The notes: generated by a model not told the origin, from the sequence alone. Shown: positions 40,498 to 50,025, numbered from the stretch's first letter. The stretch: 64,000 bases of DNA from Paractinoplanes bogorensis (GCF_018829635.1 NZ_JAHKKG010000001.1:434001-498000); one strand, 5' to 3'. A program made the numbers and translations.

Positions 40498-41916
40498 TTG
40501 CGAAACTCTTACCAGGCACCCGTACTAGATCTTGACGAGCCGGATGTCACGTCCGGCGACCTCGAGCTCGAGGAGCGGCACTCGCTGCGGCGGGTCGCCG
40601 GCCTCTCCACCGAGCTCACCGACATCACCGAGGTCGAGTACCGGCAGCTGCGGCTGGAGCGGGTCGTCCTGGTCGGCGTGTGGACCGAGGGCAGCGTCTC
40701 CGACGCGGAAAACTCTCTGACCGAGCTGGCCGCGCTGGCCGAGACCGCCGGTTCCCAGGTCCTCGAGGGCCTGATCCAGCGGCGTTCCCGTCCCGACACG
40801 GCCACCTTCATCGGCCGGGGCAAGGTCGACGAACTGCGTGATGCGGTCGTGGCCACCGGGGCCGACACGGTCATCTGCGACGGCGAGCTCTCCCCTTCGC
40901 AGCTGCGGAATCTCGAGCAGCAGGTCAAGGTCAAGGTCGTTGACCGGACGGCGCTGATCCTCGACATCTTCGCCCAGCACGCGAAGAGCAAAGAGGGTAA
41001 GGCCCAGGTCGAGCTGGCCCAGCTGCAGTACCTGCTCCCGCGTCTGCGCGGCTGGGGTGAGTCGCTCTCCCGGCAGGGTGGTGGCGCCGGTGGTGGCTCG
41101 GGCGGTGGTGGCGTCGGGACGCGTGGTCCCGGTGAGACCAAGCTCGAGACCGACCGTCGCCGGATCAACCAGCGCATCGCCAAGCTGCGCCGGGAGATCA
41201 AGGCCATGCGCACCGTACGCCAGACCAAGCGTTCCCGCCGGGCCAGCAGCGGGACGCCGGCCGTGGCGATCGCCGGCTACACCAACGCCGGCAAGTCCAG
41301 CCTGCTCAACCGTCTGACCCAGGCCGGTGTGCTGGTCGAGGACGCGCTGTTCGCCACGCTCGACCCGACCACCCGGCGCACGGCGGCCGAAGACGGTCGT
41401 GTCTACACGCTCTCCGACACCGTCGGGTTCGTCCGCCACCTGCCGCACCAGATCGTGGAGGCGTTCCGCTCCACGCTCGAAGAGGTGTCGTACGCCGATC
41501 TCGTCGTCCACGTAGTCGATGGTGCCCACCCCGACCCCGAGGGTCAGGTCAGCGCCGTCCGCGAGGTGCTGGCCGAGGTCAGCGCCGACGCGATCCCCGA
41601 GCTGCTGGTGATCAACAAGGTGGACGCCTCCGACGAGGAGACCCTGCTGCGGTTGAAGCGCACGTGGCCCGACGCCGTCTTCGTGTCGGCCCACTCGGGT
41701 CAGGGCATCGCCGAGCTGCACCAGGCGATCGCCGCGAAGCTGCCTCGCCCGGCGGTCGATATGCGAGTTCTGCTGCCTTACGACCGTGGTGATCTGGTCG
41801 CCCGGATTCATCGGACCGGTCAGGTACTCCAGACCCGCCATGTGGAGGAGGGAACCGAGTTGCGGATCCTCGTCGATGAGCGGTTGGCCAACGAGCTGGA
41901 GTCGTACCAGCACTGA
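40498..41916 (+). CDS. hflX: ribosome-associated GTPase HflX
   Basis: GTPase that splits stalled or heat-damaged ribosomes, 472 residues. The HflX N-terminal domain (about 80-180, FIGRGKVDELRDAV, LSPSQLRNLE) leads through a Gly-rich linker to the G domain with GYTNAGKSSL (G1), DTVGFVRHLPHQIVEAF (G3) and NKVD (G4). The start is a TTG with GAGGAGG 7 bases upstream; no ATG or GTG fits as well. Confidence 0.93.
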   Translation: MRNSYQAPVLDLDEPDVTSGDLELEERHSLRRVAGLSTELTDITEVEYRQLRLERVVLVGVWTEGSVSDAENSLTELAALAETAGSQVLEGLIQRRSRPDTATFIGRGKVDELRDAVVATGADTVICDGELSPSQLRNLEQQVKVKVVDRTALILDIFAQHAKSKEGKAQVELAQLQYLLPRLRGWGESLSRQGGGAGGGSGGGGVGTRGPGETKLETDRRRINQRIAKLRREIKAMRTVRQTKRSRRASSGTPAVAIAGYTNAGKSSLLNRLTQAGVLVEDALFATLDPTTRRTAAEDGRVYTLSDTVGFVRHLPHQIVEAFRSTLEEVSYADLVVHVVDGAHPDPEGQVSAVREVLAEVSADAIPELLVINKVDASDEETLLRLKRTWPDAVFVSAHSGQGIAELHQAIAAKLPRPAVDMRVLLPYDRGDLVARIHRTGQVLQTRHVEEGTELRILVDERLANELESYQH

Positions 41917-41998
41917 GCGTTTCTCACGACACGGTCCTGGGCTGGGCGTTGATTAACGCGTAACACCGGCACGCGACGCCGCATGCGACACTGATCGG

Positions 41999-43708
41999 AT
42001 GCGGCGTCTCGTGTTCCCGGCCATCGTGGCTTCCGGGCTGGTGATGGTGGGTCCGTCGGCGGTGTTCGCCCAGGAACCGGCCCCGACGGTCAGCGCGCCC
42101 TCGGTGGCCGGCAAGAAGATGTGCCAGATCAAGGACGAGCGGATCACCGAGGCGTCCGGCCTGGTGGCCACGGCGTCGGGCTACGTCGTGGTGAACGACA
42201 GCACGAGCGACAACGCCAACAAGCGGATCTTCTTCCTCAACGCGCAGTGCGAGGTCGCCGACACCGTCAAATACAGCGGCAAGGGCCAGCTCGACCCGGA
42301 AGACCTGATCCTCTCGCCCGACGGCAAGACGCTGTGGGTCGCCGACATCGGCGACAACGACTTCGACAACGACAAGAGCCGCCCCACCATCGGCCTCTGG
42401 TCGTTGCCGGCCACCGGCAAAGGCGAGCCCGTGCTGCACCGGCTTTCCTACCCCGAGGGCGACAAGCACGACGCCGAGGCGATGCTGCTGAACGGCGACG
42501 GCACCCCGCTGATCATCACCAAAGAGATCGGCAAGCCGGCCGGCATCTACAAGCCGACCGGCCCGCTCAAGGACAACAACACCGAGGGCGTCCCGATGCA
42601 GCGCGTCGGCGAGATCCAGCCCTCGGCCACGCAGACCGCCGGCGGCCCGTACGCCCGCATCGGCAACAAGACGATCAGCGGTGGCGCGGTGGCCCCCGGC
42701 GGCGGCAAGGTCGCGCTGCGCACCTACACCGACGCGCTCGAGTGGGACGTGCAGAACGGCGACGTGCTGTCGGCCATCAAGAACAAGCCGCGCACGACCG
42801 GCCTGCCGAACGAGACGCTGGGCGAGTCGATCGCCTACAGCCCCGACGGCAAGTTCTTCTACACGACCTCGGACATGAACGGCGAGAAGGAACCGCCCAA
42901 CTACATCCTTCGCTACACGCCGGCCACCTCGGTCGCGGCCAACGTCAAGGACAGCTCGGCCGAGGGCAGCGGCGACAAGTGGTACGCCAACCTCGAGCTC
43001 AGCGACATCACCTATGCCGTGGGCGGGGTCGGGCTGCTCGGCCTGATCCTGGTCGGCGTCGGCGTGCTGGGGATCGTCAAGCACCGTCGCCGGGTGGCCG
43101 GGTCGCCGGTCGCGTCGGACGGCGACGATGACGCCCGCAAGCCGCGCGGCAACGACCCCGAACTGATCGGTGTCGGCGGGGCGCCGCCGCCGAAGGCCGG
43201 TGTCTACGGCGGCGGGGCCCGCTCGGGCCCGGCCGCGCCGAAGGCCGGTGTCTACGGCGGTGGCCAGAAGCCCAACGGGGTCTACGGCGGCTCGCCGGAA
43301 AAGGCGCAGCCCGCTCGGGCCGGTGTCTACGGTGGACCGAAGGGCGGCGGCCAGGGCCAGCCTCCGCGCGGTCCGCAGGGTCAGCCTCCGCGCGGTCCGC
43401 AGGGTCAGCCCCCGCGTGGCCCGCAAGGCCAGCCTCCGCGTGGCCCCCAGGGTCAGCCGCCCCGGGGTCCGCAGGGTCAGCCTCCGCGCGGTCCGCAGGG
43501 TCAGCCCCCGCGTGGCCCACAGGGCCAGCCTCCGCGCGGTCAGCAGCCGCCGCCCCGGGGACAGCAACCGCCCCGGGGACAGCAGCCTCCGCGCGGTGGT
43601 GGCGGTGGCGGTGTCTACGGCGGCGGTGGTGGCCGGCCCCCGCAGGCGAACAATGGCTACAACGAATACCAGAGCCGGCCCGAGGGCCGATACGGTCCTC
43701 GGCGCTGA
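41999..43708 (+). CDS. secreted beta-propeller-like membrane protein with disordered tail
   Basis: 569-residue protein without a named family that I can assign. A signal peptide (about 1-24, ending VFA) leads to an external domain of about 300 residues. That domain has propeller-like blades (EASGLVATASGYVVVNDS, LSPDGKTLWVADIGDND, YSPDGKFFYTTSD). A transmembrane helix (about 339-362) and an RRR stop-transfer follow. The cytosolic tail has AGVYGGG units, seven GQPPRGPQ octapeptides and a variant, then PPRGQQ units. It lies convergent to lexA with a strong terminator between. Confidence 0.82.
   Translation: MRRLVFPAIVASGLVMVGPSAVFAQEPAPTVSAPSVAGKKMCQIKDERITEASGLVATASGYVVVNDSTSDNANKRIFFLNAQCEVADTVKYSGKGQLDPEDLILSPDGKTLWVADIGDNDFDNDKSRPTIGLWSLPATGKGEPVLHRLSYPEGDKHDAEAMLLNGDGTPLIITKEIGKPAGIYKPTGPLKDNNTEGVPMQRVGEIQPSATQTAGGPYARIGNKTISGGAVAPGGGKVALRTYTDALEWDVQNGDVLSAIKNKPRTTGLPNETLGESIAYSPDGKFFYTTSDMNGEKEPPNYILRYTPATSVAANVKDSSAEGSGDKWYANLELSDITYAVGGVGLLGLILVGVGVLGIVKHRRRVAGSPVASDGDDDARKPRGNDPELIGVGGAPPPKAGVYGGGARSGPAAPKAGVYGGGQKPNGVYGGSPEKAQPARAGVYGGPKGGGQGQPPRGPQGQPPRGPQGQPPRGPQGQPPRGPQGQPPRGPQGQPPRGPQGQPPRGPQGQPPRGQQPPPRGQQPPRGQQPPRGGGGGGVYGGGGGRPPQANNGYNEYQSRPEGRYGPRR
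43190..43640 (+). repeat. GVYGG and GQPPRGPQ coding repeats
   Basis: About five KAGVYGG-type units (from 43192) precede a run of 24-bp units encoding GQPPRGPQ (about 43357-43550). Third positions vary between units, so the octapeptide array is older than the spo0M repeat or under protein-level selection. Confidence 0.9.
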
Positions 43709-43718
43709 ACCGAGTGTG

Positions 43719-43744
43719 GCGGGCGGGTCTTCGGACCCGCCCGC
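43719..43744. terminator. UUCG-loop terminator between membrane protein and lexA
   Basis: An 11-bp perfect stem (GCGGGCGGGTC / complement) is closed by a TTCG tetraloop and followed by TTTCTCTT on the plus strand. Convergent genes on both sides make it useful in both directions. Confidence 0.85.
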
Positions 43745-43757
43745 TTTCTCTTCGGGC

Positions 43758-44543
43758 TCAGACCCGCCGCAGGACGGCCACGACGCGGCCCATGATGGTC
43801 GCGTCGTCGCCCGGGATCGGGTCGAACGCGGGGTTGGCCGGCATCAGCCAGACGTGCCCGTCGCGCTGGCGGTAGCTCTTCACCGTCGCCTCGCCGTCGA
43901 TCATCGCGGCCACGATGTCGCCCGCGTTCGCGTTCGGCTGCTGGCGCACGACGACCCAGTCGCCGTTGCAGATGGCCGCGTCGATCATCGAGTCGCCCTT
44001 GACCTCGAGCATGAAGACCTCGCCCTCGCCGACCAGCTCGCGCGGCAGCGGGAAGAACTCCTCGACGGCCTGCTCGGCCAGGATCGGGCCACCGGCGGCG
44101 ATGCGGCCGACGAGCGGCACGTAGGCCGGCTGGGGCCGGGCCGAGCGCAGGCCTTCCTCGTCGACCATCTCGCTGGGGGAGCGCACGTCGACGGCACGCG
44201 GCCGGTTGGGGTCACGGCGCAGGAAGCCCTTGGTCTCGAGCGCCTTCAGCTGATAGGCCACGCTGGACGGTGAGACCAGGCCGACCGCCTCGCCGATCTC
44301 GCGCACGCTGGGCGGATAGCCGTAGCGCTCCACCCAGTCGCGGATGAACTCGAGAATGCGCTTCTGCCGGGCGGTGAGGTCGGCGGTGACCGGCTCGGGG
44401 AACTGGCTGACCACCGGGGTGACCGAGCGCAGCTGCGGCGCGTCGGCGGAACGGCCGCGGCTCGGTGTGCGGCGGCGCAGTGCGGCGCCGCTGTCTGGCT
44501 TGGTCTGGTGTTGCCGGCTGCTCGTCCGGTCGTCGGTCGACAC
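43758..44543 (-). CDS. lexA: LexA SOS repressor
   Basis: SOS regulon repressor, 261 residues from the GTG at 44543 (VSTDDRTSS), which has GGGAGGG upstream. The N-terminal winged helix ([33 protein letters not shown]) binds operators. The self-cleavage Ala-Gly is in RIAAGGP, with catalytic Ser in KGDSMIDAA and Lys in GEATVKSY. A promoter-like TTGAAT-N17-TACGGT lies about 110 bp upstream and overlaps an SOS-like box, so it is probably self-regulated. Confidence 0.96.
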   Translation of the reverse strand: MSTDDRTSSRQHQTKPDSGAALRRRTPSRGRSADAPQLRSVTPVVSQFPEPVTADLTARQKRILEFIRDWVERYGYPPSVREIGEAVGLVSPSSVAYQLKALETKGFLRRDPNRPRAVDVRSPSEMVDEEGLRSARPQPAYVPLVGRIAAGGPILAEQAVEEFFPLPRELVGEGEVFMLEVKGDSMIDAAICNGDWVVVRQQPNANAGDIVAAMIDGEATVKSYRQRDGHVWLMPANPAFDPIPGDDATIMGRVVAVLRRV

Positions 44544-44660
44544 GTCCGCCCTCCCTGTCGGCCAGTGCCTCGCGGCACGTGGTGCGTCTCGCGTTCGCGG
44601 AGCCGGGTGACGGACGCCGTGGGGATGGCGTCGGCCCGGCTGAACCCCTCTTGAGGGAAG

Positions 44661-44700
44661 ACCGTAATGGCGCGGTACGACATATTCAAACATCTGTACG
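44661..44700 (-). promoter_or_regulatory. lexA promoter with overlapping SOS box
   Basis: On the minus strand, TTGAAT (44684-44689) and TACGGT (44661-44666) are separated by 17 bp. CAAACATCTGTACG (44687-44700) matches CGAAC-N4-GTTCG with two mismatches and overlaps the -35, as expected for autorepression. Confidence 0.6.
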
Positions 44701-44738
44701 ACATTCTTCCGGCGTGTCGCCCGGAAGTGCTCGACTTC

Positions 44739-44792
44739 CGTACGCGTGTTCTGATAAATCTTCGGACGGGTGTTCGATCGAACGCCTGTCCG
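44739..44792. promoter_or_regulatory. cluster of SOS-like boxes before the LysM gene
   Basis: CGTACGCGTGTTCT (44739-44752) is followed by two abutting copies facing each other: CGGACGGGTGTTCGA (44763-44777) and TCGAACGCCTGTCCG (44778-44792). All fit the CGNAC-N4-GTTCG frame with one or two mismatches. Confidence 0.6.
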
Positions 44793-44821
44793 AGGGGTCA
44801 TCTTCCGTGGGGGCGAACAGC

Positions 44822-45145
44822 ATGGTGGCGAACGAGGTGCGGCACGTCGAGGCTCCGCTCCGCCTGACCCGCCGGGGTCGCGCGGTCGTCCTCCTCTTCC
44901 TCGTCCTCCTGGCGTCGCTCGCCAGTGCCGTGTTGTTCACCACCGCGTCGCGGGCCGAGGAATCGCCCGCCGGTCCGCCCCCGACGGTCGTCGTCCGGTC
45001 GGGTGACACGTTGTGGGACATTGCCGCCCGCACAGCGCCGCAGCGTGACGGTCAGAGGGCCGTGGAAGAGTTGCGCCGGCTCAACGGCCTGTCGGGCTAC
45101 AGCGTGGCCGCCGGTGATGTTTTGATCTTGCCGCGGGCCGCCTGA
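44822..45145 (+). CDS. LysM membrane protein, candidate SOS division inhibitor
   Basis: 107-residue protein with a short cytosolic N-terminus, one transmembrane helix (about 20-42, [19 protein letters not shown]) and an external LysM peptidoglycan-binding domain ([18 protein letters not shown] ... [18 protein letters not shown]). It is divergent from lexA with SOS-like boxes between. The same position and architecture are found in ChiZ of mycobacteria, DivS of Corynebacterium and YneA of Bacillus, which stop cell division after DNA damage. That role is inferred from layout and context. A GTG at 44807 is an alternative start. Confidence 0.82.
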   Translation: MVANEVRHVEAPLRLTRRGRAVVLLFLVLLASLASAVLFTTASRAEESPAGPPPTVVVRSGDTLWDIAARTAPQRDGQRAVEELRRLNGLSGYSVAAGDVLILPRAA

Positions 45146-45251
45146 CTTCAGCGGTCCGTGACCGCCGGTCCACCGCTCGTGTCGTGTCGGAAAATACGGC
45201 GCGCCGCCCCGCCGCTGAGCTTGCGCCCGCGTCCGCCGCGGCATAGCGTCT

Positions 45252-45323
45252 ACCCCAACATCTAGTAGTTACAAGGGTGTAAGTCATCCACTGGTTGGGG
45301 TTTACCTCCCCCGGTCATCCACA
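45252..45323 (+). promoter_or_regulatory. nrdR upstream region: inverted repeat, NrdR-like site, DnaA-like box
   Basis: ACCCCAAC (45252-45259) and GTTGGGGT (45294-45301) form an 8-bp inverted repeat. Between them, ACATCTAGTAGT resembles the symmetrical NrdR-box core (AC..CTAG..GT). TCATCCACA at 45315-45323 is one base from a DnaA box. No cobalamin riboswitch features are seen. Confidence 0.35.
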
Positions 45324-45415
45324 CGCTGTAACGGCGCGGGCTGGTTCTCACCAGCTTCGACGCCGTGTTTTGGCGTGTCCGGATGCTGTCGGGAGGGGCT
45401 CGGAAGGGGTTCACG

Positions 45416-45928
45416 GTGCGCTGTCCGTACTGTCGCCACGCCGATTCTCGCGTGGTCGACTCGCGCGAGGCCGACGACGGTCAGCTGATCCGTCGCCGTC
45501 GATCGTGCCCCGAGTGCGGCAAGCGGTTCACCACGGTCGAGGAAGCGATCCTCGCGGTGGTGAAGCGGAGCGGGGTCACCGAGCCGTTCAGCCGGGCCAA
45601 AATCATGAGTGGGGTCCGCAAGGCCTGCCAGGGCCGGCCCGTCGACGAGGACTCGATCGCGCTGCTGGCGCAGAAGGTCGAGGAGACCGTCCGGGCCAAG
45701 GGCGCGGCCGAGGTGCCCAGCCACGAGGTGGGCCTGGCGATCCTGGCCCCGCTGCGTGATCTCGACCAGGTGGCTTACCTCCGGTTCGCCAGTGTTTACA
45801 AGTCCTTCGACTCGCTGGACGAGTTCGAGAAGGAGATCAGTGCGTTGCGCGAGGCGGCGATCGCCCGCGAGACCGGGGCCAGGCACCCCGTGACTCCGCG
45901 GTCCAGCGGTCGCGCACCACGCGCCTGA
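45416..45928 (+). CDS. nrdR: NrdR ribonucleotide reductase repressor
   Basis: Zinc-ribbon/ATP-cone repressor of ribonucleotide reductase genes, 170 residues. The zinc ribbon is CPYC...CPEC ([31 protein letters not shown]) and the ATP-cone follows at about 47-140. GGAAGGGG precedes the GTG start. nrdJ follows after 37 bp and is presumably cotranscribed and repressed by this protein. Confidence 0.96.
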   Translation: MRCPYCRHADSRVVDSREADDGQLIRRRRSCPECGKRFTTVEEAILAVVKRSGVTEPFSRAKIMSGVRKACQGRPVDEDSIALLAQKVEETVRAKGAAEVPSHEVGLAILAPLRDLDQVAYLRFASVYKSFDSLDEFEKEISALREAAIARETGARHPVTPRSSGRAPRA

Positions 45929-45965
45929 CGACGTAGTAGCGGCATTTTTTCCGAGGGGGAGCAGT

Positions 45966-48875
45966 ATGGCCGGGGACGGCATCACAGCAGGTCGGCAGCG
46001 CAGCCGTACGAACGGCTCGAGCGCGGCCGGCGGGGGGCTGCGGGTCGAGCGGGTCTGGACGACCGAGGGGATCCACCCGTACGACGAGATCGAGTGGGAA
46101 CGCCGCGACGTCGTCATGACGAACTGGCGGGACGGCTCGATCAACTTCGAGCAGAAGGGTGTCGAGTTCCCGGTCGCGTGGAGTGTCAACGCGGCGAACA
46201 TCGTCACCACCAAGTACTTCCGCGGCGCGGTCGGCACGGCCGACCGTGAGTGGTCGCTCAAGCAGCTGATCGACCGGGTCGTCTCGACCTACCGCAAGGC
46301 GGGCGAGAAGAACGGCTACTTCGCCACTAAGGCCGACGCCGAACTGTTCGACCACGAGCTGACCTGGATGCTGCTGCACCAGGTGTTCAGCTTCAACTCG
46401 CCGGTCTGGTTCAACGTCGGCACCAAGTCGCCGCAGCAGGTCAGCGCGTGCTTCATCCTGTCGGTGGACGACTCGATGGACTCGATCCTCGACTGGTACA
46501 AGGAAGAGGGCCTGATCTTCAAGGGCGGTTCGGGCTCCGGCGTGAACCTGTCCCGCATCCGCTCGTCCAAGGAACTGCTGTCGTCCGGGGGGACCGCCAG
46601 CGGGCCGGTGAGCTTCATGCGCGGCGCCGACGCGAGCGCCGGAACGATCAAGTCGGGCGGCGCCACCCGCCGGGCGGCCAAGATGGTCATCCTCGACGTC
46701 GACCACCCCGACATCGAGGAGTTCGTCCGCACCAAGGCGCGCGAGGAAGACAAGATCCGCGCCCTGCGGGACGCCGGCTTCGACATGGACCTCGGCGGCG
46801 ACGACATCGTCTCCGTGCAGTACCAGAACGCCAACAACTCGGTCCGGGTCAGCAACGAGTTCATGAAGGCGTACGAGGAAGGCACCGAGTTCGGCCTGCG
46901 CGGCCGGCTCGACGGCGAGGTGATCGAGACCATCGACGCCAAGAAGCTCTTCCGCGACATCGCCCAGGCCGCCTGGGAGTGCGCCGACCCCGGTCTGCAG
47001 TACGACGACACGATCAACGACTGGCACACCAACCCCGAGACCGGCCGGATCACCGCGTCCAACCCGTGCTCGGAGTACATGTCGCTGGACGACTCGTCCT
47101 GCAACCTGGCCTCGCTCAACCTGATGAAGTTCCTCAAGGCCGACGGCGGCTTCGAGACCGAGAAGTTCGTCAAGAGCGTCGAGTTCATCATCACCGCGAT
47201 GGAGATCTCGATCTCGTTCGCCGACTTCCCGACCGAGAAGATCGGCGTCACCACCCGGGCCTACCGGCAGCTGGGCATCGGCTATGCCAACATCGGCGCC
47301 CTGCTGATGGCGTCCGGCCTGCCCTACGACTCGGAGGCCGGCCGCAGTGTGGCCGCCGCCATCACCTCGCTGATGACCGGCACGGCATACCGCCGTTCGG
47401 CCGAGCTGGCCGGCGTCGTGGGCCCGTACGAGGGATACGCCCGCAACGCCGAGGCGCACAAGCGCGTCATGCGCAAGCACGCCGCCGCCAGCGACGACAT
47501 CCGCCCGGTCAACGCCGTGGCCACCGAGCTCGCCCGCGCCGCCACCAAGCAGTGGCAGGACGGCCTCAAGATCGGTGAGAAGAACGGCTGGCGCAACGCC
47601 CAGGCGTCGGTGCTCGCCCCGACCGGCACCATCGGCCTGATGATGGACTGCGACACCACCGGCATCGAGCCCGACCTGGCCCTGGTCAAGTTCAAGAAGC
47701 TCGTCGGCGGCGGCTCGATGCAGATCGTCAACCAGACGGTGCCGCGCGCGCTGCGCACCCTCGGCTACCCCGAGGAGCAGGTCGAGGCGATCGTCGAGCA
47801 CATCTCCGACCACGGCAACGTGGTGGACGCGCCGGGCCTCAAGCCCGAGCACTACTCCATCTTCGACTGCGCCATGGGCGAGCGCGTGATCGCGCCGCTC
47901 GGCCACGTGCGCATGATGGCCGCGGTGCAGCCGTTCATCTCGGGTGCCATCTCCAAGACGGTCAACATGCCCGAGTCGGCGACCGTGGAAGAGATCGAGG
48001 AGATCCACTACCAGGGCTGGAAGCTCGGCCTGAAGGCGCTCGCGATCTACCGCGACAACTGCAAGGTCGGCCAGCCGCTGTCGGCCGCGGGCAAGAAGAA
48101 GAACGCCGCGACCCCCGAGGTCCCGGCCGCCGTCGCGGCCGAGATCGAGAAGGTCGTCGAGAAGGTCATCGAGTACCGCCCGGTCCGCAAGCGCCTGCCC
48201 AAGAAGCGCCCGTCCGAGACGGTGTCCTTCTCGGTCGGTGGCGCCGAGGGTTACCTCACCGCGTCGTCCTACCCCGACGACGGCCTCGGCGAGGTCTTCC
48301 TGAAGATGTCGAAGCAGGGTTCGACGCTGGCCGGTGTCATGGACGCCTTCTCCGTCGCGATCTCGATAGGACTGCAGTACGGCGTCCCGCTCGAGACCTA
48401 CGTCGGCAAGTTCACGAACATGCGCTTCGAGCCGGCCGGCATGACCGACGACCCGGACGTGCGCATGGCGGCGTCGGTGATGGACTACATCTTCCGTCGT
48501 CTGGCGCTCGACTTCCTCCCGTACGACACCCGGGCCGACCTGGGCATCTTCACGGCGAAGGAGCGCGCGGCGCAGGTGCAGGCCGAGGCCGCCGCCGAGG
48601 CCGCCGCGGTCGACCAGGCCGTGACCACGCTGGCCGCGTCGGCTCCGGTGTCCGCGCCGGTCGGTGCGGTGTCGGCCCCGGTCGAGGCCAAGGCCCCGGT
48701 CGCCGAGCCGGAGAAGCCCGCGCCCACCGCGGTCGGTTCCTCGACGGAACTGCTCGAGATCGTGATGGGCCAGTCGGCCGACGCGCCGCTCTGCTTCACC
48801 TGCGGCACCAAGATGCGCCGGGCCGGCAGCTGCTACGTGTGCGAGGGCTGCGGCTCCACGTCCGGCTGCAGCTGA
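45966..48875 (+). CDS. nrdJ: adenosylcobalamin-dependent ribonucleotide reductase
   Basis: Class II reductase that makes deoxyribonucleotides with vitamin B12, 969 residues. Recognisable segments are FSFNSPVWFNVG, FKGGSGSGVNLSRIRSSKE, NPCSEYMSLDDSSCNLASLNL and VLAPTGTIGLMMDCDTTGIEPDLALVKFKKL. The C-terminus is a Cys-rich zinc-like tail (CFTCGTKMRRAGSCYVCEGCG) after an Ala/Pro linker. No class I nrdAB is in the window. A strong terminator follows. Confidence 0.96.
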   Translation: MAGDGITAGRQRSRTNGSSAAGGGLRVERVWTTEGIHPYDEIEWERRDVVMTNWRDGSINFEQKGVEFPVAWSVNAANIVTTKYFRGAVGTADREWSLKQLIDRVVSTYRKAGEKNGYFATKADAELFDHELTWMLLHQVFSFNSPVWFNVGTKSPQQVSACFILSVDDSMDSILDWYKEEGLIFKGGSGSGVNLSRIRSSKELLSSGGTASGPVSFMRGADASAGTIKSGGATRRAAKMVILDVDHPDIEEFVRTKAREEDKIRALRDAGFDMDLGGDDIVSVQYQNANNSVRVSNEFMKAYEEGTEFGLRGRLDGEVIETIDAKKLFRDIAQAAWECADPGLQYDDTINDWHTNPETGRITASNPCSEYMSLDDSSCNLASLNLMKFLKADGGFETEKFVKSVEFIITAMEISISFADFPTEKIGVTTRAYRQLGIGYANIGALLMASGLPYDSEAGRSVAAAITSLMTGTAYRRSAELAGVVGPYEGYARNAEAHKRVMRKHAAASDDIRPVNAVATELARAATKQWQDGLKIGEKNGWRNAQASVLAPTGTIGLMMDCDTTGIEPDLALVKFKKLVGGGSMQIVNQTVPRALRTLGYPEEQVEAIVEHISDHGNVVDAPGLKPEHYSIFDCAMGERVIAPLGHVRMMAAVQPFISGAISKTVNMPESATVEEIEEIHYQGWKLGLKALAIYRDNCKVGQPLSAAGKKKNAATPEVPAAVAAEIEKVVEKVIEYRPVRKRLPKKRPSETVSFSVGGAEGYLTASSYPDDGLGEVFLKMSKQGSTLAGVMDAFSVAISIGLQYGVPLETYVGKFTNMRFEPAGMTDDPDVRMAASVMDYIFRRLALDFLPYDTRADLGIFTAKERAAQVQAEAAAEAAAVDQAVTTLAASAPVSAPVGAVSAPVEAKAPVAEPEKPAPTAVGSSTELLEIVMGQSADAPLCFTCGTKMRRAGSCYVCEGCGSTSGCS

Positions 48876-48890
48876 TCCACTAAGAGAAAT

Positions 48891-48918
48891 GGCCCCCGGA
48901 CCGCGAGGTCCGGGGGCC
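48891..48918. terminator. nrdJ terminator
   Basis: A 12-bp stem (GGCCCCCGGACC / complement) with a GCGA loop is followed by ACTTTTCTTT. It sits between the convergent nrdJ and the secreted Cna-like gene. Confidence 0.88.
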
Positions 48919-48931
48919 ACTTTTCTTTCGC

Positions 48932-49885
48932 TTACGGCAGCAGCACGTTGTCGACCGTGGTGACGGTGCCGAGGCTCAGGGCGACCTCATCGGCCTCGTC
49001 GTACGAGAGCTTCTGGTACGCCCACTGCTCGACCGCGTCCTCGTCGGCCGCGCGGAAGGCGACCTTGACCCGCCACGGCGACAGCTTGTCGAACTGGTAA
49101 CGCCCGTCGGCGTCGGTGGTGGTCTGCAGCTCGAACGCCGTCTCGGTGAGGAAACGGACGCTGGCCCCGGCCACCGGCGCCCCCGCGGCGTCGGTGAGGC
49201 GGCCCGTCAGCGTCGCGGCGGTCAGCAGCCGGTCGTTGACCCGCACGGTACGACCCGAGGCGACCGGGAAGTGCCGGGCCTGCTCGCTGTCGGTGGTGTG
49301 CGGCGCGTACTGGCGCAGGTAGCCGTCGATGAACTTGACGGTGTAGTCGGTGCCGGGCTGCACCTTCAGCGTGTACCGGCCGGTCGCGCTGGTGGTGGTC
49401 TCCCAGAACCGGGCGTTCTCGTAGTTGTCGGCCACGACCCGTACGTTCGCGGCCGGGGAGCCGTTCGCGGTGACCAGCCGGCCGCTGATGATGCCGGCCG
49501 CGGTGACGATGCTGTTGGCCCGTGTGCCGCGTCCGGCTGCTACGGCGTACGAGGTCGCGGTCTCCTGGGAACGTTGACCGGGTGCCCAGTCGGACCAGCC
49601 GCCCAGCCCGATCTGCACCTTGTAGCGGCCCGCCTCGAGAGCGGGGATCCGCCAGCGGCCGGCGCTGTCGGTGGTGGTCCGGGCGACGGCGTCCCCGGCC
49701 TGGTTGTCATCGGCGTAGACGCTGATCCCGGCGTCCGCGACGATGGCGCCGCGGGTGTCGCGGACGGCGCCGGACAGGCTGCCGGTGTCCGTGGCGGCCA
49801 GGGCCGGGCCGGCTCCGCCGATCACGGCGCCGGTGCCGGCCAGAGCGACGGCGAGAGCGGATCTGATGAACGTGGATCGCTGCAC
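48932..49885 (-). CDS. secreted protein with three carboxypeptidase-regulatory-like domains
   Basis: 317-residue exported protein. The signal peptide (about 1-30, ending ALA) is followed by three beta-sandwich units of the CarboxypepD_reg/Cna-B type (about 34-110, 128-205, 222-310). Their repeated core is seen as TTTDSAGRWRIPALEAGRYKV, TSATGRYTLKV and TDADGRYQFDKL. There is no C-terminal membrane anchor or sortase motif, so it is probably free or loosely wall-bound. Function unknown; adhesion or matrix scaffolding is possible. Confidence 0.87.
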   Translation of the reverse strand: MQRSTFIRSALAVALAGTGAVIGGAGPALAATDTGSLSGAVRDTRGAIVADAGISVYADDNQAGDAVARTTTDSAGRWRIPALEAGRYKVQIGLGGWSDWAPGQRSQETATSYAVAAGRGTRANSIVTAAGIISGRLVTANGSPAANVRVVADNYENARFWETTTSATGRYTLKVQPGTDYTVKFIDGYLRQYAPHTTDSEQARHFPVASGRTVRVNDRLLTAATLTGRLTDAAGAPVAGASVRFLTETAFELQTTTDADGRYQFDKLSPWRVKVAFRAADEDAVEQWAYQKLSYDEADEVALSLGTVTTVDNVLLP

Positions 49886-50025
49886 TTCGTGTCCCTTTCG
49901 GTGGGTGACGTGCCGCGAACGCTATTCGTGCCCGGTTGTCACCGGCCGGCCCGAGACATCGGTCGGCACGAATCCGGTAGTGGATCGATCACCGTCGGTG
50001 CTCGATGGCGCGTCGGTTTAACGTG

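Noticed and set aside
45146..45415. Cobalamin riboswitch before nrdR-nrdJ
   Set aside because: No sequence resembling the B12 box or the conserved stem arms was found by eye.
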